Source: Myxococcales bacterium
GTDB taxonomy: Bacteria; Myxococcota_A; Polyangia; Polyangiales; Polyangiaceae
Reading direction: 5' to 3'
NCBI GenBank assembly: GCA_023248735.1
Contig: JAHFDY010000027.1
Coordinates: forward strand, 1-34,721
DNA length: 34,721 bases
In this document: in pieces, positions 1-6,990 of the stretch
How positions within the stretch are numbered: the first letter of the stretch is position 1
Layout of the letters: each line of letters starts with the position of its first letter
Made by a program: the position numbers and the translations under genes
The notes under the pieces: generated by a model
Database searches by the model: none
What the model saw: only the letters and a program-made list of their open reading frames with translations
What the model was told of the DNA's origin: nothing

Positions 1-522
1 GGATCGCTTGCGATGCGCTCGCTTGGAGGACCAGCGCCGCCGCGCGCGTTGCCCCCGGGGCCGAGTCCGTCGTCGCAAGTCGAGGTTGTGACCGAGCCAA
101 CGTCTGGCCCTGCTCAGCCTGTGTACGTCGTCCTTCAATGGAACGTGCAGCTTCCCGGGCAGCTCATTAGCGGGCAGACTGCGCCGACTTGGGTGCAGGG
201 CGATTTCGACCCACACGGGCAGGGTGCCACGGCACAAGGACCACCTCCGCAGGTTTCACGAGAAGGTCCTCCGCCACCGCCACCGCCTCCAATGCGCGTT
301 CCGACGAACGTTCCACTGGCCGAGTTTGTCGGGCAGGCATTTGTCGCCGTCGACGATTGTGCGCGAGGCTCGGTTCATGAGAGTGAGCGTGAGCGAACAC
401 GCGAAGCGAACGTGTCGACGACGTGTGCGCGCGCAAGCTATCGCCGTTCTCCGTCCGGAGATGCCGCGCCAGCTGCAGATGCTCCGGGCCGTCGCAAAGA
501 GCGCATCGTCGCTCAAGGCTGA
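1..522 (+). CDS. possible 3' end of a proline-rich hypothetical protein (partial)
   Basis: The frame is open from the first base of the window to a TGA at 520-522, so it would be the C-terminal part of a gene starting upstream. The first internal ATG is at 13. The product is rich in Pro, Gly and Gln, with a run of eight prolines, and has one stretch (VYVVLQWNVQLPG) that looks like real protein. The last 70 residues are Arg/Ser-rich and look non-coding. No domain is recognised. It could equally be a chance open frame in high-G+C DNA; the opposite strand is also open from 568 to 167 and is even less protein-like. Confidence 0.25.
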   Translation, partial: GSLAMRSLGGPAPPRALPPGPSPSSQVEVVTEPTSGPAQPVYVVLQWNVQLPGQLISGQTAPTWVQGDFDPHGQGATAQGPPPQVSREGPPPPPPPPMRVPTNVPLAEFVGQAFVAVDDCARGSVHESERERTREANVSTTCARASYRRSPSGDAAPAADAPGRRKERIVAQG

Positions 523-549
523 CTGCACGTTTGCTGTAGGCGCTGTTCG

Positions 550-569
550 CTTCTTCACACTTCTTCACA
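550..569. repeat. tandem 10-bp direct repeat upstream of the Spy/two-component operon
   Basis: Two perfect, adjacent copies of CTTCTTCACA lie about 85-100 bp before the first gene of the operon. Operators of OmpR/PhoB-type regulators are typically direct repeats spaced by about one helical turn, and the operon encodes such a regulator, so autoregulation is a reasonable inference. The sequence does not show which protein binds it. Nothing else is visible in 523-651 apart from the ribosome binding site of the next gene. Confidence 0.35.
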
Positions 570-651
570 TCGAAGCGGCAAGAACCTTAACAACGAAGAC
601 CGATAGTTCTTCTGTCGACGACATGTCCGTCCTCGTCAAAGGAGAATTGTG

Positions 652-1134
652 ATGATCGGTTTCATCGTGGGAACGTTGTGTCTTGTTGGGTTGGTTAAGG
701 TTGCGCGCGGAGGCGTTGCCCATCGTCGATTTGGCTGCGCGCGCGGCTGCTCCGGTAGCCACGACGTCGGAGGCGGGCCGCCATCGCATGGCTTCCGTGG
801 TCCGTGGACGATTTTTGAGCAGCTTGGCCTCACGCGTGAGCAAGCACGGGCGTTTCGAGCGCTGAGAGAGGATTGGATCGATGCTGCCCACGCCGCTCGC
901 AAGTCGGCACAGTTCGTGAGGAACGATCTCGCGGGTGCGCTGAGAACGGACTCGTTCGACGAGACGGTCGTTGGCGAGAGTCTCGCGCGCTTTGACGACG
1001 TAACGGACGCGCTCAAGAAGTCGATGCTCGCTTCGCTGGCGAAGGCGCATCAGGTGCTTGACCCGCGTCAGCGAGAGCGCCTCGCGGAGCTCCTCGAAGA
1101 CGGCGGGCTGTTTCGCGTACGTCGTGGTTGGTGA
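652..1134 (+). CDS. Spy/CpxP-like membrane-anchored periplasmic sensor
   Basis: Small protein of 160 residues with an N-terminal hydrophobic segment (about residues 1-18) that should anchor or export it, a Gly/His/Cys-rich linker, then a helical domain with two LTxxQ-type motifs: LTREQ near residue 60 and LDPRQRERL near residue 137. This pattern is that of the Spy/CpxP/heavy-metal-sensor family, periplasmic proteins that bind unfolded protein or metal and restrain a sensor kinase. The ATG at 652 has an AAAGGAG site seven bases upstream; a GTG at 649 is closer to it and less likely. It heads an operon with a response regulator and histidine kinase, which fits a role as the accessory sensor of that system. 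The His and Cys residues around 25-34 could bind metal, but this is inference. Confidence 0.7.
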   Translation: MIGFIVGTLCLVGLVKVARGGVAHRRFGCARGCSGSHDVGGGPPSHGFRGPWTIFEQLGLTREQARAFRALREDWIDAAHAARKSAQFVRNDLAGALRTDSFDETVVGESLARFDDVTDALKKSMLASLAKAHQVLDPRQRERLAELLEDGGLFRVRRGW

Positions 1135-1160
1135 GCGTCCAATTGTAACAAGGAGAGATC

Positions 1161-1337
1161 ATGAAACGAAAGATCGCGGTTCTATTCTTGGGGCTCGGCG
1201 CAATTGGCGGGTTTGCGTGCGGATTTCACTCGCTCCGTCTGGGGCCGGAGTCGCGCTCTTCGCGTCGCGACGCATTCGAACGGCATGTAGCGACAATTTG
1301 CACGGAAGCGGCCCTTGCCGCAAAGCAGCACCCATGA
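1161..1337 (+). CDS. 58-residue hydrophobic small protein in the two-component operon
   Basis: ATG at 1161 follows a strong AAGGAGAG site with suitable spacing, and the frame ends with TGA at 1335-1337. The product starts MKRKIAVLFLGLGAIGG, a positively charged N-terminus plus a hydrophobic segment, followed by a Cys at residue 20 and a short soluble tail containing Arg, His and one more Cys. It could be a secreted or membrane-bound peptide; the sequence before Cys20 (GFAC) is a poor lipobox. It lies between the Spy-like sensor and the response regulator, so it may be a small modulator of the system. No family is recognised. Confidence 0.55.
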   Translation: MKRKIAVLFLGLGAIGGFACGFHSLRLGPESRSSRRDAFERHVATICTEAALAAKQHP

Positions 1338-1363
1338 TCGAGACGAGAGGATAGGGTGAACGC

Positions 1364-2047
1364 ATGCCCGCGCGTGTTCTCTTGGTTGACGACGACGCCC
1401 GACTTCACGAGCTTCTCAAGAGCTATCTTGAGGACAACGGCTTCGTCGTCGCCGGCGCGAAGAACGGGCGCGAAGGGCTTGAGAGGCTTGCGCGAGAACC
1501 CTTCGATGCCGTCCTTCTGGACGTGATGATGCCCGGAATGGACGGCCTCGAGGTCTGTCGCCGCATTCGCGACAAGAGTCAGATTCCAATCGTGATGTTA
1601 ACCGCCAAAGGCGACGAAACGGATCGGGTCGTCGGCCTCGAACTTGGCGCGGACGACTATTTGGCTAAGCCGTTTGGGCCCCGTGAATTGCTTGCTCGTT
1701 TGCGCGCCGTGCTCAGGCGAGCGTCGCCCGCTTCGTCGGAAAGGTCGCTTCGCGTTGGAGACCTGCAAATCGAGGTAAGCGATCGCCGCGTGCTTCTTGC
1801 GGGCAGCGAAATCGATCTCACCGGGATCGAATTTGATCTTCTTGTCGCTCTCGCGGAGCGCCCGAACCGGGTCGTCTCGCGCGAAGTACTTCTCGAGCTT
1901 GCAGGCCGTTCGGACACTCACGTCAATGATCGCACTGTCGACGTGCATATCTCTCACTTGCGTCAGAAGCTAGGAGACGAGGCGCGCACGCCGAAGCGAA
2001 TCAAGACCGTTCGGGGCGTTGGCTACGTGCTGACCGGTGGTTCGTGA
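1364..2047 (+). CDS. OmpR/PhoB-family response regulator
   Basis: 227 residues, typical length for the family. The N-terminal receiver domain has the acidic pocket D9-D10-D11, phospho-acceptor D53 in LLDVMMPGMDG, switch T80 and K102 in the AKPF motif. The C-terminal winged-helix domain (about 130-225) ends with the usual RTVDVHISHLRQKL recognition helix and RGVGYVL wing. It should be phosphorylated by the kinase encoded immediately downstream; the two genes overlap (TGATG). It likely regulates its own operon and envelope-stress or metal-response genes, judging from the Spy-like sensor upstream. Resembles CpxR/CzcR-type regulators, but the stimulus cannot be read from the sequence. Confidence 0.93.
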   Translation: MPARVLLVDDDARLHELLKSYLEDNGFVVAGAKNGREGLERLAREPFDAVLLDVMMPGMDGLEVCRRIRDKSQIPIVMLTAKGDETDRVVGLELGADDYLAKPFGPRELLARLRAVLRRASPASSERSLRVGDLQIEVSDRRVLLAGSEIDLTGIEFDLLVALAERPNRVVSREVLLELAGRSDTHVNDRTVDVHISHLRQKLGDEARTPKRIKTVRGVGYVLTGGS

Positions 2048-3315
2048 TGTTTGGTCATCGTTATGGGGGGAGTCGTGAAGTCAATGGAATTTACCGTTTT
2101 GTCCGTGCACGCATGCACCGACGTATCTTTGTTGGGTTCGCGTTGGCGATTCTAGCGACGGGGGCGCTCATTGGCACCATCGCTCGGTTCTCGGCAGGTA
2201 GTCCGTGGCAGCAGCAACAGTCGCACCTCAACGCCTATCTAGGAGAAGAGTTCGCGAACGACTGGAACGATCCGGTAGCGCGAAGAGCGCGCGCCGAGCG
2301 ACTCAGTCGCAACTTTGCGGTCGGCATCACGCTCGTTGACGTGAAAGGCGAGGCGCTCGAAAAGGCCGGCACGACGAGGTGCGATGGTCCGGTAAGGATG
2401 CGTGCACCTGTGGCGAACGCGGCAGGGCCCCTCGGAGAAGTGCGCATCTGCTATTCGACTCCGCGTCTCGGTGGTGCGCGCTTTGCCCTTGCCGGTGCGT
2501 TGGCGCTTCTCGTGCTCTGGCTAATCGCGGGCAAGGTGGCGCGTCGCATTACAAAGCCGCTCGCCGAGGTAGCGCGCGTTGCGGAGGAACTTGCGCGAGG
2601 AAATTTGAGCGCTCGCGCTCGCATGCCGGAGAGCCATGGCGAAGTCCGTGAAGTGGCCGAAGCACTCAATCGAATGGCAGCTCGGATCGACAAGCAAATA
2701 AGTGATCAACGCGCTTTACTAGCGACGGTCTCTCACGAGATTCGAACGCCGCTTGCTCGGCTGCGATTCCTAGTTGAGCGAATTCGCGGAAATAGTGACG
2801 TTCGATCGATTGATGACATCGAGCGTGAAGTCTTTGAGATGGACGAGCTCGTCGGTGAACTGCTCGCTGGCTCACGTCTCGATTTTGGCGCGATTGCCCG
2901 AAAGCCGATCGACATCACAGCGCTTGCGATTGCGGTGATGGAGCGCGCCGAAGAGCCGCCAGAGAAGTTGATCGTCGAAGGTAGCAATCGCTTCGTGCTT
3001 GGCGATCAAACGTTGATGAAGCGGGCCCTTGCGAATCTTCTCTCAAACGCGCGTCGCCATGGCGGCGGCGTTCTGCAATTGACGATTACGTGTGGAGACA
3101 GGTGCGTCGTCTTCGAGGTAATCGACGCTGGAAGCGGGTTTGCAAAGGGCGAAGAAGAACGTGCTTTTGAACCTTTCGTGAGCGCTGGAAAGGAGGGCTC
3201 GATAGGGCTCGGCCTCGCGTTGGTGCGTCGCATCGCAGAGGCTCACGGTGGGCGCGCGTTTGCAGAAAATCGTGAAGGTGGCGGTGCTCGCGTCGTCTTC
3301 GAAGTTCCGCGGTAA
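2047..3315 (+). CDS. HAMP-containing sensor histidine kinase
   Basis: Translationally coupled to the response regulator: the ATG at 2047 overlaps its TGA, and a GTG at 2044 is an alternative. Numbered from the GTG, a first membrane segment is at about 28-47, a short periplasmic domain of about 100 residues follows, and a second membrane segment is at 146-163. Then come a HAMP domain (about 165-218), the H-box SHEIRTPLARLR with phospho-acceptor H231, the N-box around N335, the G1 box DAGSGF (361-366) and the G2 box IGLGLALV (387-394). All catalytic elements of a class I HisKA/HATPase_c kinase are present. The small periplasmic domain is the CpxA/CzcS size class, consistent with control by the Spy-like protein at the head of the operon. 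Confidence 0.93.
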   Translation: MFGHRYGGSREVNGIYRFVRARMHRRIFVGFALAILATGALIGTIARFSAGSPWQQQQSHLNAYLGEEFANDWNDPVARRARAERLSRNFAVGITLVDVKGEALEKAGTTRCDGPVRMRAPVANAAGPLGEVRICYSTPRLGGARFALAGALALLVLWLIAGKVARRITKPLAEVARVAEELARGNLSARARMPESHGEVREVAEALNRMAARIDKQISDQRALLATVSHEIRTPLARLRFLVERIRGNSDVRSIDDIEREVFEMDELVGELLAGSRLDFGAIARKPIDITALAIAVMERAEEPPEKLIVEGSNRFVLGDQTLMKRALANLLSNARRHGGGVLQLTITCGDRCVVFEVIDAGSGFAKGEEERAFEPFVSAGKEGSIGLGLALVRRIAEAHGGRAFAENREGGGARVVFEVPR

Positions 3316-3423
3316 TCACGGGGCAAAATCACGATTGTGTCCCACCTCCACGCATCTTACGTAACTGAATACTTGGCCACACCCGGCTCACTATGACTTT
3401 TTGGTGTGCGTGGAGGCTCACCG

Positions 3424-4686
3424 ATGGCGGCGATGACCGAAGGCTGCAGCGTATGCGGTACGCGATTTGAGATGCAGTTCCGTTACCAAATGGAGGAAAA
3501 GGACGGCGGGTTCGCGTTCTATTGCTCACAACAGTGCCACGACAAGAGTTTGCGTGGCACGCAAGAAGGTGGCGTGACGTGTGATGCTTGCAACAAGCAC
3601 TTCGTGCTCGAGCTCGTGTCGCAGGTCGTTCGCTCGAAGGGGCAACGACGCTATGCATGCGGCGAAGCGTGTCGAAGTCAGCTTCTCGCAGAGGCTGGAG
3701 GCGCGAGGCTCAGCGCGTTCCTAGGTACGGAGGCACCTACGACGAAGGCACCTCCGACGCACGCGATCGGAACGATGCAAGCTGCAAGCATCGCGAGCGC
3801 GTCTGCATCGAGCGCTGCACCGATGTCGAGCGCACTGCCACCGACGCCAATTGTGAGCATGGTCGCCCCGCGCAGGATCGACTGCCCGCGCAAGCTTGCG
3901 ATCTTCAATCACAAGGGCGGTACGGGCAAGACGACCACGAGCGTAAGCATCGCAGCAGGTCTCGCGGCGCGTGGGCTTCGCGTGCTGCTGGTCGACACCG
4001 ATTCGCAAGGCAACGTCGGCGTGTCGTTCGGCATCAAGGCCGAAAAATCGCTCTACCACGTGCTCGTTATGGGCATGAAGCCGCAGGATGCTGCGGTCAA
4101 CGTTAGGCCAAACCTTGACGTGATCAGCGCGAACGAAACGCTCGCCGCGGCGGAGTTGTATCTTGCAGGTCGACAAAACCGGGACCGGGTCTTGCGGGAT
4201 CGCCTTGCGGGAGCTGCCGAACGCTACGACATCATGGTTCTCGACTGTTCACCTTCGCTCTCGCTCATGAACCAAAACGCGTTGGTTGCGACCGATGGCA
4301 TCGTGGTTCCCGTCGCGTGTGACTTCCTCTCGCTCGTTGGCGTCAGGCAAGTTGTTAAGACTGTGAAGAACGTAAACTCACTTCTTCATCATCCGGTGAA
4401 GATTCATGGCGTTCTTCCGACCTTCTATGAAAAACGCGCGCGCATATGTCGCGATGCGGTCGATACGATGAAAGAGCACTTCGGCGACCGTGTTTTGCCG
4501 CCAATTCGCGCGGTAACAAAAATCAAGGAAGCGCCGGCGCAAGGTCGTACCATCTTTGAGTACGCGCCCGACTCGTACGCAGCACAAGACTACATGCGGG
4601 TAGTTGATTTGTTGATCGACGGCACATCGGCTGCGTTCTCGCAAACCGATGAAATGGATGACGATGCCCACGTGAGTGTGGCCTGA
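3424..4686 (+). CDS. ParA/Soj-type ATPase with two N-terminal Cys4 zinc-binding motifs
   Basis: The ATG at 3424 has GGAGG seven bases upstream and is preferred over the in-frame GTG at 3406, giving 420 residues. The N-terminus holds two copies of the same pattern, C-x2-C-x22-C-x3-C: C8/C11/C34/C38 and C53/C56/C79/C83. This suggests paired zinc-binding modules. An Ala/Pro/Ser/Thr-rich linker (about 100-150) leads to a complete ParA domain: deviant Walker A KGGTGKT (164-170, signature K164), switch DTDSQGN (191-197) and Walker B MVLDC (D274). ParA ATPases form ATP-bound dimers that bind DNA non-specifically and position cargo. The next gene, 13 bp downstream, encodes a ribbon-helix-helix protein, like the centromere-binding partners of some plasmid ParA systems. 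No parB-like gene or obvious parS array is in the window, so the cargo is unknown. Confidence 0.88.
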   Translation: MAAMTEGCSVCGTRFEMQFRYQMEEKDGGFAFYCSQQCHDKSLRGTQEGGVTCDACNKHFVLELVSQVVRSKGQRRYACGEACRSQLLAEAGGARLSAFLGTEAPTTKAPPTHAIGTMQAASIASASASSAAPMSSALPPTPIVSMVAPRRIDCPRKLAIFNHKGGTGKTTTSVSIAAGLAARGLRVLLVDTDSQGNVGVSFGIKAEKSLYHVLVMGMKPQDAAVNVRPNLDVISANETLAAAELYLAGRQNRDRVLRDRLAGAAERYDIMVLDCSPSLSLMNQNALVATDGIVVPVACDFLSLVGVRQVVKTVKNVNSLLHHPVKIHGVLPTFYEKRARICRDAVDTMKEHFGDRVLPPIRAVTKIKEAPAQGRTIFEYAPDSYAAQDYMRVVDLLIDGTSAAFSQTDEMDDDAHVSVA

Positions 4687-4699
4687 AAGGAGGCGACTG

Positions 4700-5020
4700 A
4701 TGCCAGGACGTGATGAAGAGATGGGTTTGGCGGGCGCCCGCGTACTCGACGCTGACGAGGTCGAGGGTGTGCTTTCGGGTGCATTCTACACACAGGCTCC
4801 CGACACGCGCAGGCCACCGGCTGCGCGCGAGGAAGAAGTGAAAGAGAAGCCGACACACTACAAAGTGATCTGCATCTCGATGTACACGAAGGACCTTGAG
4901 CGACTCGACTCGCTTGTCGATGAGTTGAAGTCACGCGGGGTGACGAAGGCAAGCCGAAGCGCGCTGATTCGTGCTGCGCTCGACCAGGTGGATCTGGATC
5001 GCGTTCCTCGCGGGATTTAG
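4700..5020 (+). CDS. ribbon-helix-helix (CopG/ParG-like) DNA-binding protein
   Basis: ATG at 4700 follows AAAGGAGG by six bases; the in-frame GTG at 4676 lies inside the parA gene and is not needed. The 106-residue product has an unstructured, charged first half with a DEV-containing acidic segment, then a C-terminal domain (about 52-98) of the ribbon-helix-helix type: a beta strand ([10 protein letters not shown]), a helix ([17 protein letters not shown]), a turn, and a second helix ([13 protein letters not shown]). Such proteins dimerise and bind short repeats in DNA. Being coupled to the zinc-finger ParA gene, it may be its DNA-binding or ATPase-stimulating partner; ParG and similar partners have exactly this layout of a flexible N-terminus and RHH C-terminus. 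Function is inferred from context. Confidence 0.75.
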   Translation: MPGRDEEMGLAGARVLDADEVEGVLSGAFYTQAPDTRRPPAAREEEVKEKPTHYKVICISMYTKDLERLDSLVDELKSRGVTKASRSALIRAALDQVDLDRVPRGI

Positions 5021-5039
5021 CGGACGCAACGCGCAAGCA

Positions 5040-5083
5040 CGTGGGGGCGGAAGCCGTTGGCAATCGGTAGTTTCGCCCCCACG
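5040..5083. terminator. inverted repeat downstream of the ParA/RHH unit, possible terminator
   Basis: Perfect 10-bp arms CGTGGGGGCG (5040-5049) and CGCCCCCACG (5074-5083) enclose a 24-nt loop, 20 bp after the RHH stop codon. The stem is very G+C-rich, but no T-tract follows, so it is not a classical intrinsic terminator. It could instead be an mRNA-stabilising hairpin or a binding site for the RHH protein. Confidence 0.45.
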
Positions 5084-5206
5084 CCACAAATCGGCGCCAA
5101 GCTCAGCCGTGGACGTTTTCTGGGGCACTCTAACGGCGTCTCATCGACGCGTTGTTAACCCAGACGTCACTTGCCGCTGGACGGAGTTGCGTGCACTACT
5201 CGCGCC

Positions 5207-6151
5207 GTGACTGTTGCAAGGTACTGGGTAGGGTTTTTGGGGTCAGCGGTGTTCGTTGCGTGCGCCGCGGGCGAGGCGAATAGTGTCGATGATTTGAATC
5301 CTTCGGACGCAAGCGCTGACTCGCGTCCGGCGCCAAAGAGCGACGCCGCGATCAAGGATTCGCCGGTCTACAATTCGGATGCGGCTGGTGACGCGAAGTT
5401 CTCGGTCGACGCCGCGTCTGATGCTTTCGTTGATCCGAATGATGCTCCGTTCGACGCCGGCGACGCGCAAGCGAAGGATGCTGGCAAGGACGGCGCACCC
5501 GACGCAGCCAAGGACGGCGCCGTCGACGCGGCCAAAGACGCTGCGAAGGACGCACCGAAAGATGCCGTGGTCGATGCCGCGCAGGACTCCGGTGCGGACG
5601 CTCCGCTCGACGCGAAGGCTGATGCTTCCACGTCTAGTGATGGAGGTGGAACGGGGACGCTCACCTGTCCCAACGGCGCGTGTTTGCTCATCGGTGAAGT
5701 CTACGAAGGCGCGAGCAACGACAAGGCACTTGAGATTTACAATGGCTGCGCGGCAAGCATTGACCTCACCGCCGTTGATGTTTGCGTTGAATTCAACGCC
5801 TCCTCGTATTGCAAGAATGGCGTGGGTACGGGCAACACCATCAGCCTCACAGGCGTCCTTAAGCCCAATGAGACCTTTGTAATTTGTCACAGTGCTATTT
5901 CGGCTACCGGCGCCTGCGACAAGCTTGATGCGAAGCTCTCGTTCAACGGAAACGATCGCATCGCTCTCCTCCGCAACAACGCGATCGTTGATGCTTTTGG
6001 TGAACTCGGCAAGGATCCTGGCGACGTTTGGTCAGAACAAGACTACCGGCGAACAACGTGCGGCGCGTACCTTGGCACCGGCGCCTTCTCGAGCACGACC
6101 TACACGGGCACCACCTCGGGTGACTTGAGCGATCTTGGTAAAGGTCCTTGA
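5207..6151 (+). CDS. lamin-tail-domain lipoprotein with Asp/Ala/Lys-rich stalk
   Basis: The GTG at 5207 is chosen because it gives a short signal peptide ending FVAC, a usable lipobox with the lipid-attached Cys at residue 19; the frame is open from an upstream TTG at 5171 and no good ribosome binding site decides between them. After the Cys come about 100 residues almost entirely of D, A, K, P and S with repeating DA/KDA units, a flexible stalk of the kind common on Polyangia surface lipoproteins. The C-terminal 150 residues look like a lamin-tail (LTD) domain: IGEVYEG, then LEIYNGC, the strand region with NETFVICHS, and FNGNDRIALL. It contains several Cys that may pair. Probably displayed at the cell surface; the ligand is unknown. 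It appears to be a single-gene unit convergent with fabR, with only 16 bp between the stops. Confidence 0.75.
   Translation: MTVARYWVGFLGSAVFVACAAGEANSVDDLNPSDASADSRPAPKSDAAIKDSPVYNSDAAGDAKFSVDAASDAFVDPNDAPFDAGDAQAKDAGKDGAPDAAKDGAVDAAKDAAKDAPKDAVVDAAQDSGADAPLDAKADASTSSDGGGTGTLTCPNGACLLIGEVYEGASNDKALEIYNGCAASIDLTAVDVCVEFNASSYCKNGVGTGNTISLTGVLKPNETFVICHSAISATGACDKLDAKLSFNGNDRIALLRNNAIVDAFGELGKDPGDVWSEQDYRRTTCGAYLGTGAFSSTTYTGTTSGDLSDLGKGP
5339..5635 (+). repeat. low-complexity DA/KDA-coding repeat
   Basis: About 100 codons encoding degenerate repeats of Asp-Ala, Lys-Asp-Ala and Gly-Ala-Asp. At DNA level the units are imperfect GACGC/GATGC repeats, so this is a low-complexity stalk rather than a recent tandem duplication. 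It forms the spacer between the lipid anchor and the LTD domain. Confidence 0.7.
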
Positions 6152-6167
6152 TAGTTCGCCGAGGGAG

Positions 6168-6800
6168 TTAGGCGTGAGCGGGCTCCCACCCGGCCGCCAT
6201 CGCTTCTGCGCCGCGCATGATGATGCGGACCTCGCGGATGATTCGTTCGGTTGTCTCCTCGCGCTCTGCGGCTGAACGGTCGACAGCTGCGGCACCTAGG
6301 TTGAACGCGACGGTCACCATCGCTTCAGCGGCACATTCGACGTGCGCAAGGGGCCTGCCCGTGAATGCGGCGCCGCGTTTGAGATCTTCGACCAAGTCGC
6401 TCGTAAATCGTTGAATCTCTTTGGCGATCGCTTCGCGAAATGCGGGCGTGCTGCCCGAGCCTTCGCCAAGTAGCAGTCGGAACAAGTTGCGATTGGTTGC
6501 AGCGAGATCCATGAAGATGCGGATGGGTGCTCGGACGACGTTGCGGCCACCGTCCTCGAGGATGCTCTGTCGAGCGCGTCGAACAAGCAGGCGAAGGTTC
6601 ATGCCGACTTGATCGACAAGCGCGAGTCCGAGGTCGTCGAGATCGGTGAAGTGCCGATAGAAGGAGCTTGGGCCAATGCCGGCTTCCTGCGCCACGGCGC
6701 GAAGGCTGAGACTCGAGAAGCCGCGTTCTGCGCTGAGACGAGAGGCTGCGTCGAGGATCTTCTGGCGTGTTTGCGCTTTTTCCTGGGTTCGTGTGTTCAT
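6168..6800 (-). CDS. fabR: FabR/DesT-type TetR-family repressor
   Basis: 210 residues, the family's usual length. The N-terminal TetR helix-turn-helix (about 11-58) reads SLSLRAVAQEAGIGPSSFYR, which from memory closely matches E. coli FabR, as do DLGLALVD, the NLFRLLLGEGSGS region, EIQRF and AEAMVTVAFNLGA further on. FabR and Pseudomonas DesT bind long-chain acyl thioesters and repress unsaturated fatty acid genes according to the saturated/unsaturated ratio. Here the gene faces the PUFA synthase operon across a 190-bp control region that carries two FabR-type palindromes, so it very likely represses both itself and pfa1-3. There is no clear ribosome binding site, and the promoter proposed at 6812-6839 would place the transcription start about 5 nt before the ATG. 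The symbol denotes the family, not proven orthology. Confidence 0.88.
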   Translation of the reverse strand: MNTRTQEKAQTRQKILDAASRLSAERGFSSLSLRAVAQEAGIGPSSFYRHFTDLDDLGLALVDQVGMNLRLLVRRARQSILEDGGRNVVRAPIRIFMDLAATNRNLFRLLLGEGSGSTPAFREAIAKEIQRFTSDLVEDLKRGAAFTGRPLAHVECAAEAMVTVAFNLGAAAVDRSAAEREETTERIIREVRIIMRGAEAMAAGWEPAHA

Positions 6801-6817
6801 TGTGCGCTCAGATATTC
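6801..6817. repeat. 17-bp imperfect direct repeat with FabR half-site, copy 1 (copy 2 at 6940-6956)
   Basis: TGTGCGCTCAGATATTC at 6801-6817 matches TGTGCGCTGAAATATTC at 6940-6956 at 15 of 17 positions. In copy 2 the TGTGCGCT is the right arm of a full operator; in copy 1 the left arm is missing, leaving a half-site directly against the fabR start codon. Confidence 0.6.
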
Positions 6818-6839
6818 AGCGAACATATGTACGCTGTAA
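6812..6839 (-). promoter_or_regulatory. candidate fabR promoter overlapping operator 1
   Basis: On the minus strand, TTACAG (6839-6834) and GAATAT (6817-6812) are 16 bp apart. Operator 1 fills the spacer and covers one base pair group of the -35 element, so bound repressor would block polymerase. The start of transcription would fall about 5 nt before the ATG, implying an almost leaderless message. Assigned from pattern only. Confidence 0.45.
6818..6835. promoter_or_regulatory. FabR-type operator 1
   Basis: The 18-bp palindrome AGCGAACATATGTACGCT has one asymmetric position; with flanking C/G it extends to 20 bp. It fits the FabR recognition pattern as I remember it from E. coli fabA/fabB (AGCGTACA-N2-TGTTCGCT type). 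It lies in the spacer of the putative fabR promoter. Confidence 0.75.
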
Positions 6840-6926
6840 CCGGTAACATTGGAAATGTGAAACGATCATGACAATGACCGATGCGTGGTGCATGTGATAA
6901 GGCCATCCGACACCCGCAATAGCATC

Positions 6927-6956
6927 TTCAGCGAACGTTTGTGCGCTGAAATATTC
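6927..6956 (+). promoter_or_regulatory. candidate pfa operon promoter overlapping operator 2
   Basis: TTCAGC (6927-6932) and AATATT (6950-6955) are separated by 17 bp, a weak but correctly spaced pair, mirror-image to the fabR promoter. Transcription would start near 6962, leaving a leader of about 29 nt that includes the GAGGAA ribosome binding site of pfa1. Confidence 0.4.
6930..6947. promoter_or_regulatory. FabR-type operator 2
   Basis: AGCGAACGTTTGTGCGCT is a second 18-bp interrupted palindrome of the same pattern as operator 1. Its outer symmetry is longer: TTCAGCG (6927-6933) pairs with CGCTGAA (6944-6950). Its centre is 112 bp from that of operator 1, and it covers the region where the pfa promoter is expected. 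Confidence 0.72.
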
Positions 6957-6990
6957 TGGCTAAGTTCGAGGTGTTGGACCGCGAGGAAGC

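Noticed and set aside
167-568. Minus-strand open frame of 133 codons at the left edge
   Set aside because: Arg/Ala-rich, low-complexity product without any recognisable segment, no ribosome binding site; typical of open frames opposite high-G+C DNA.
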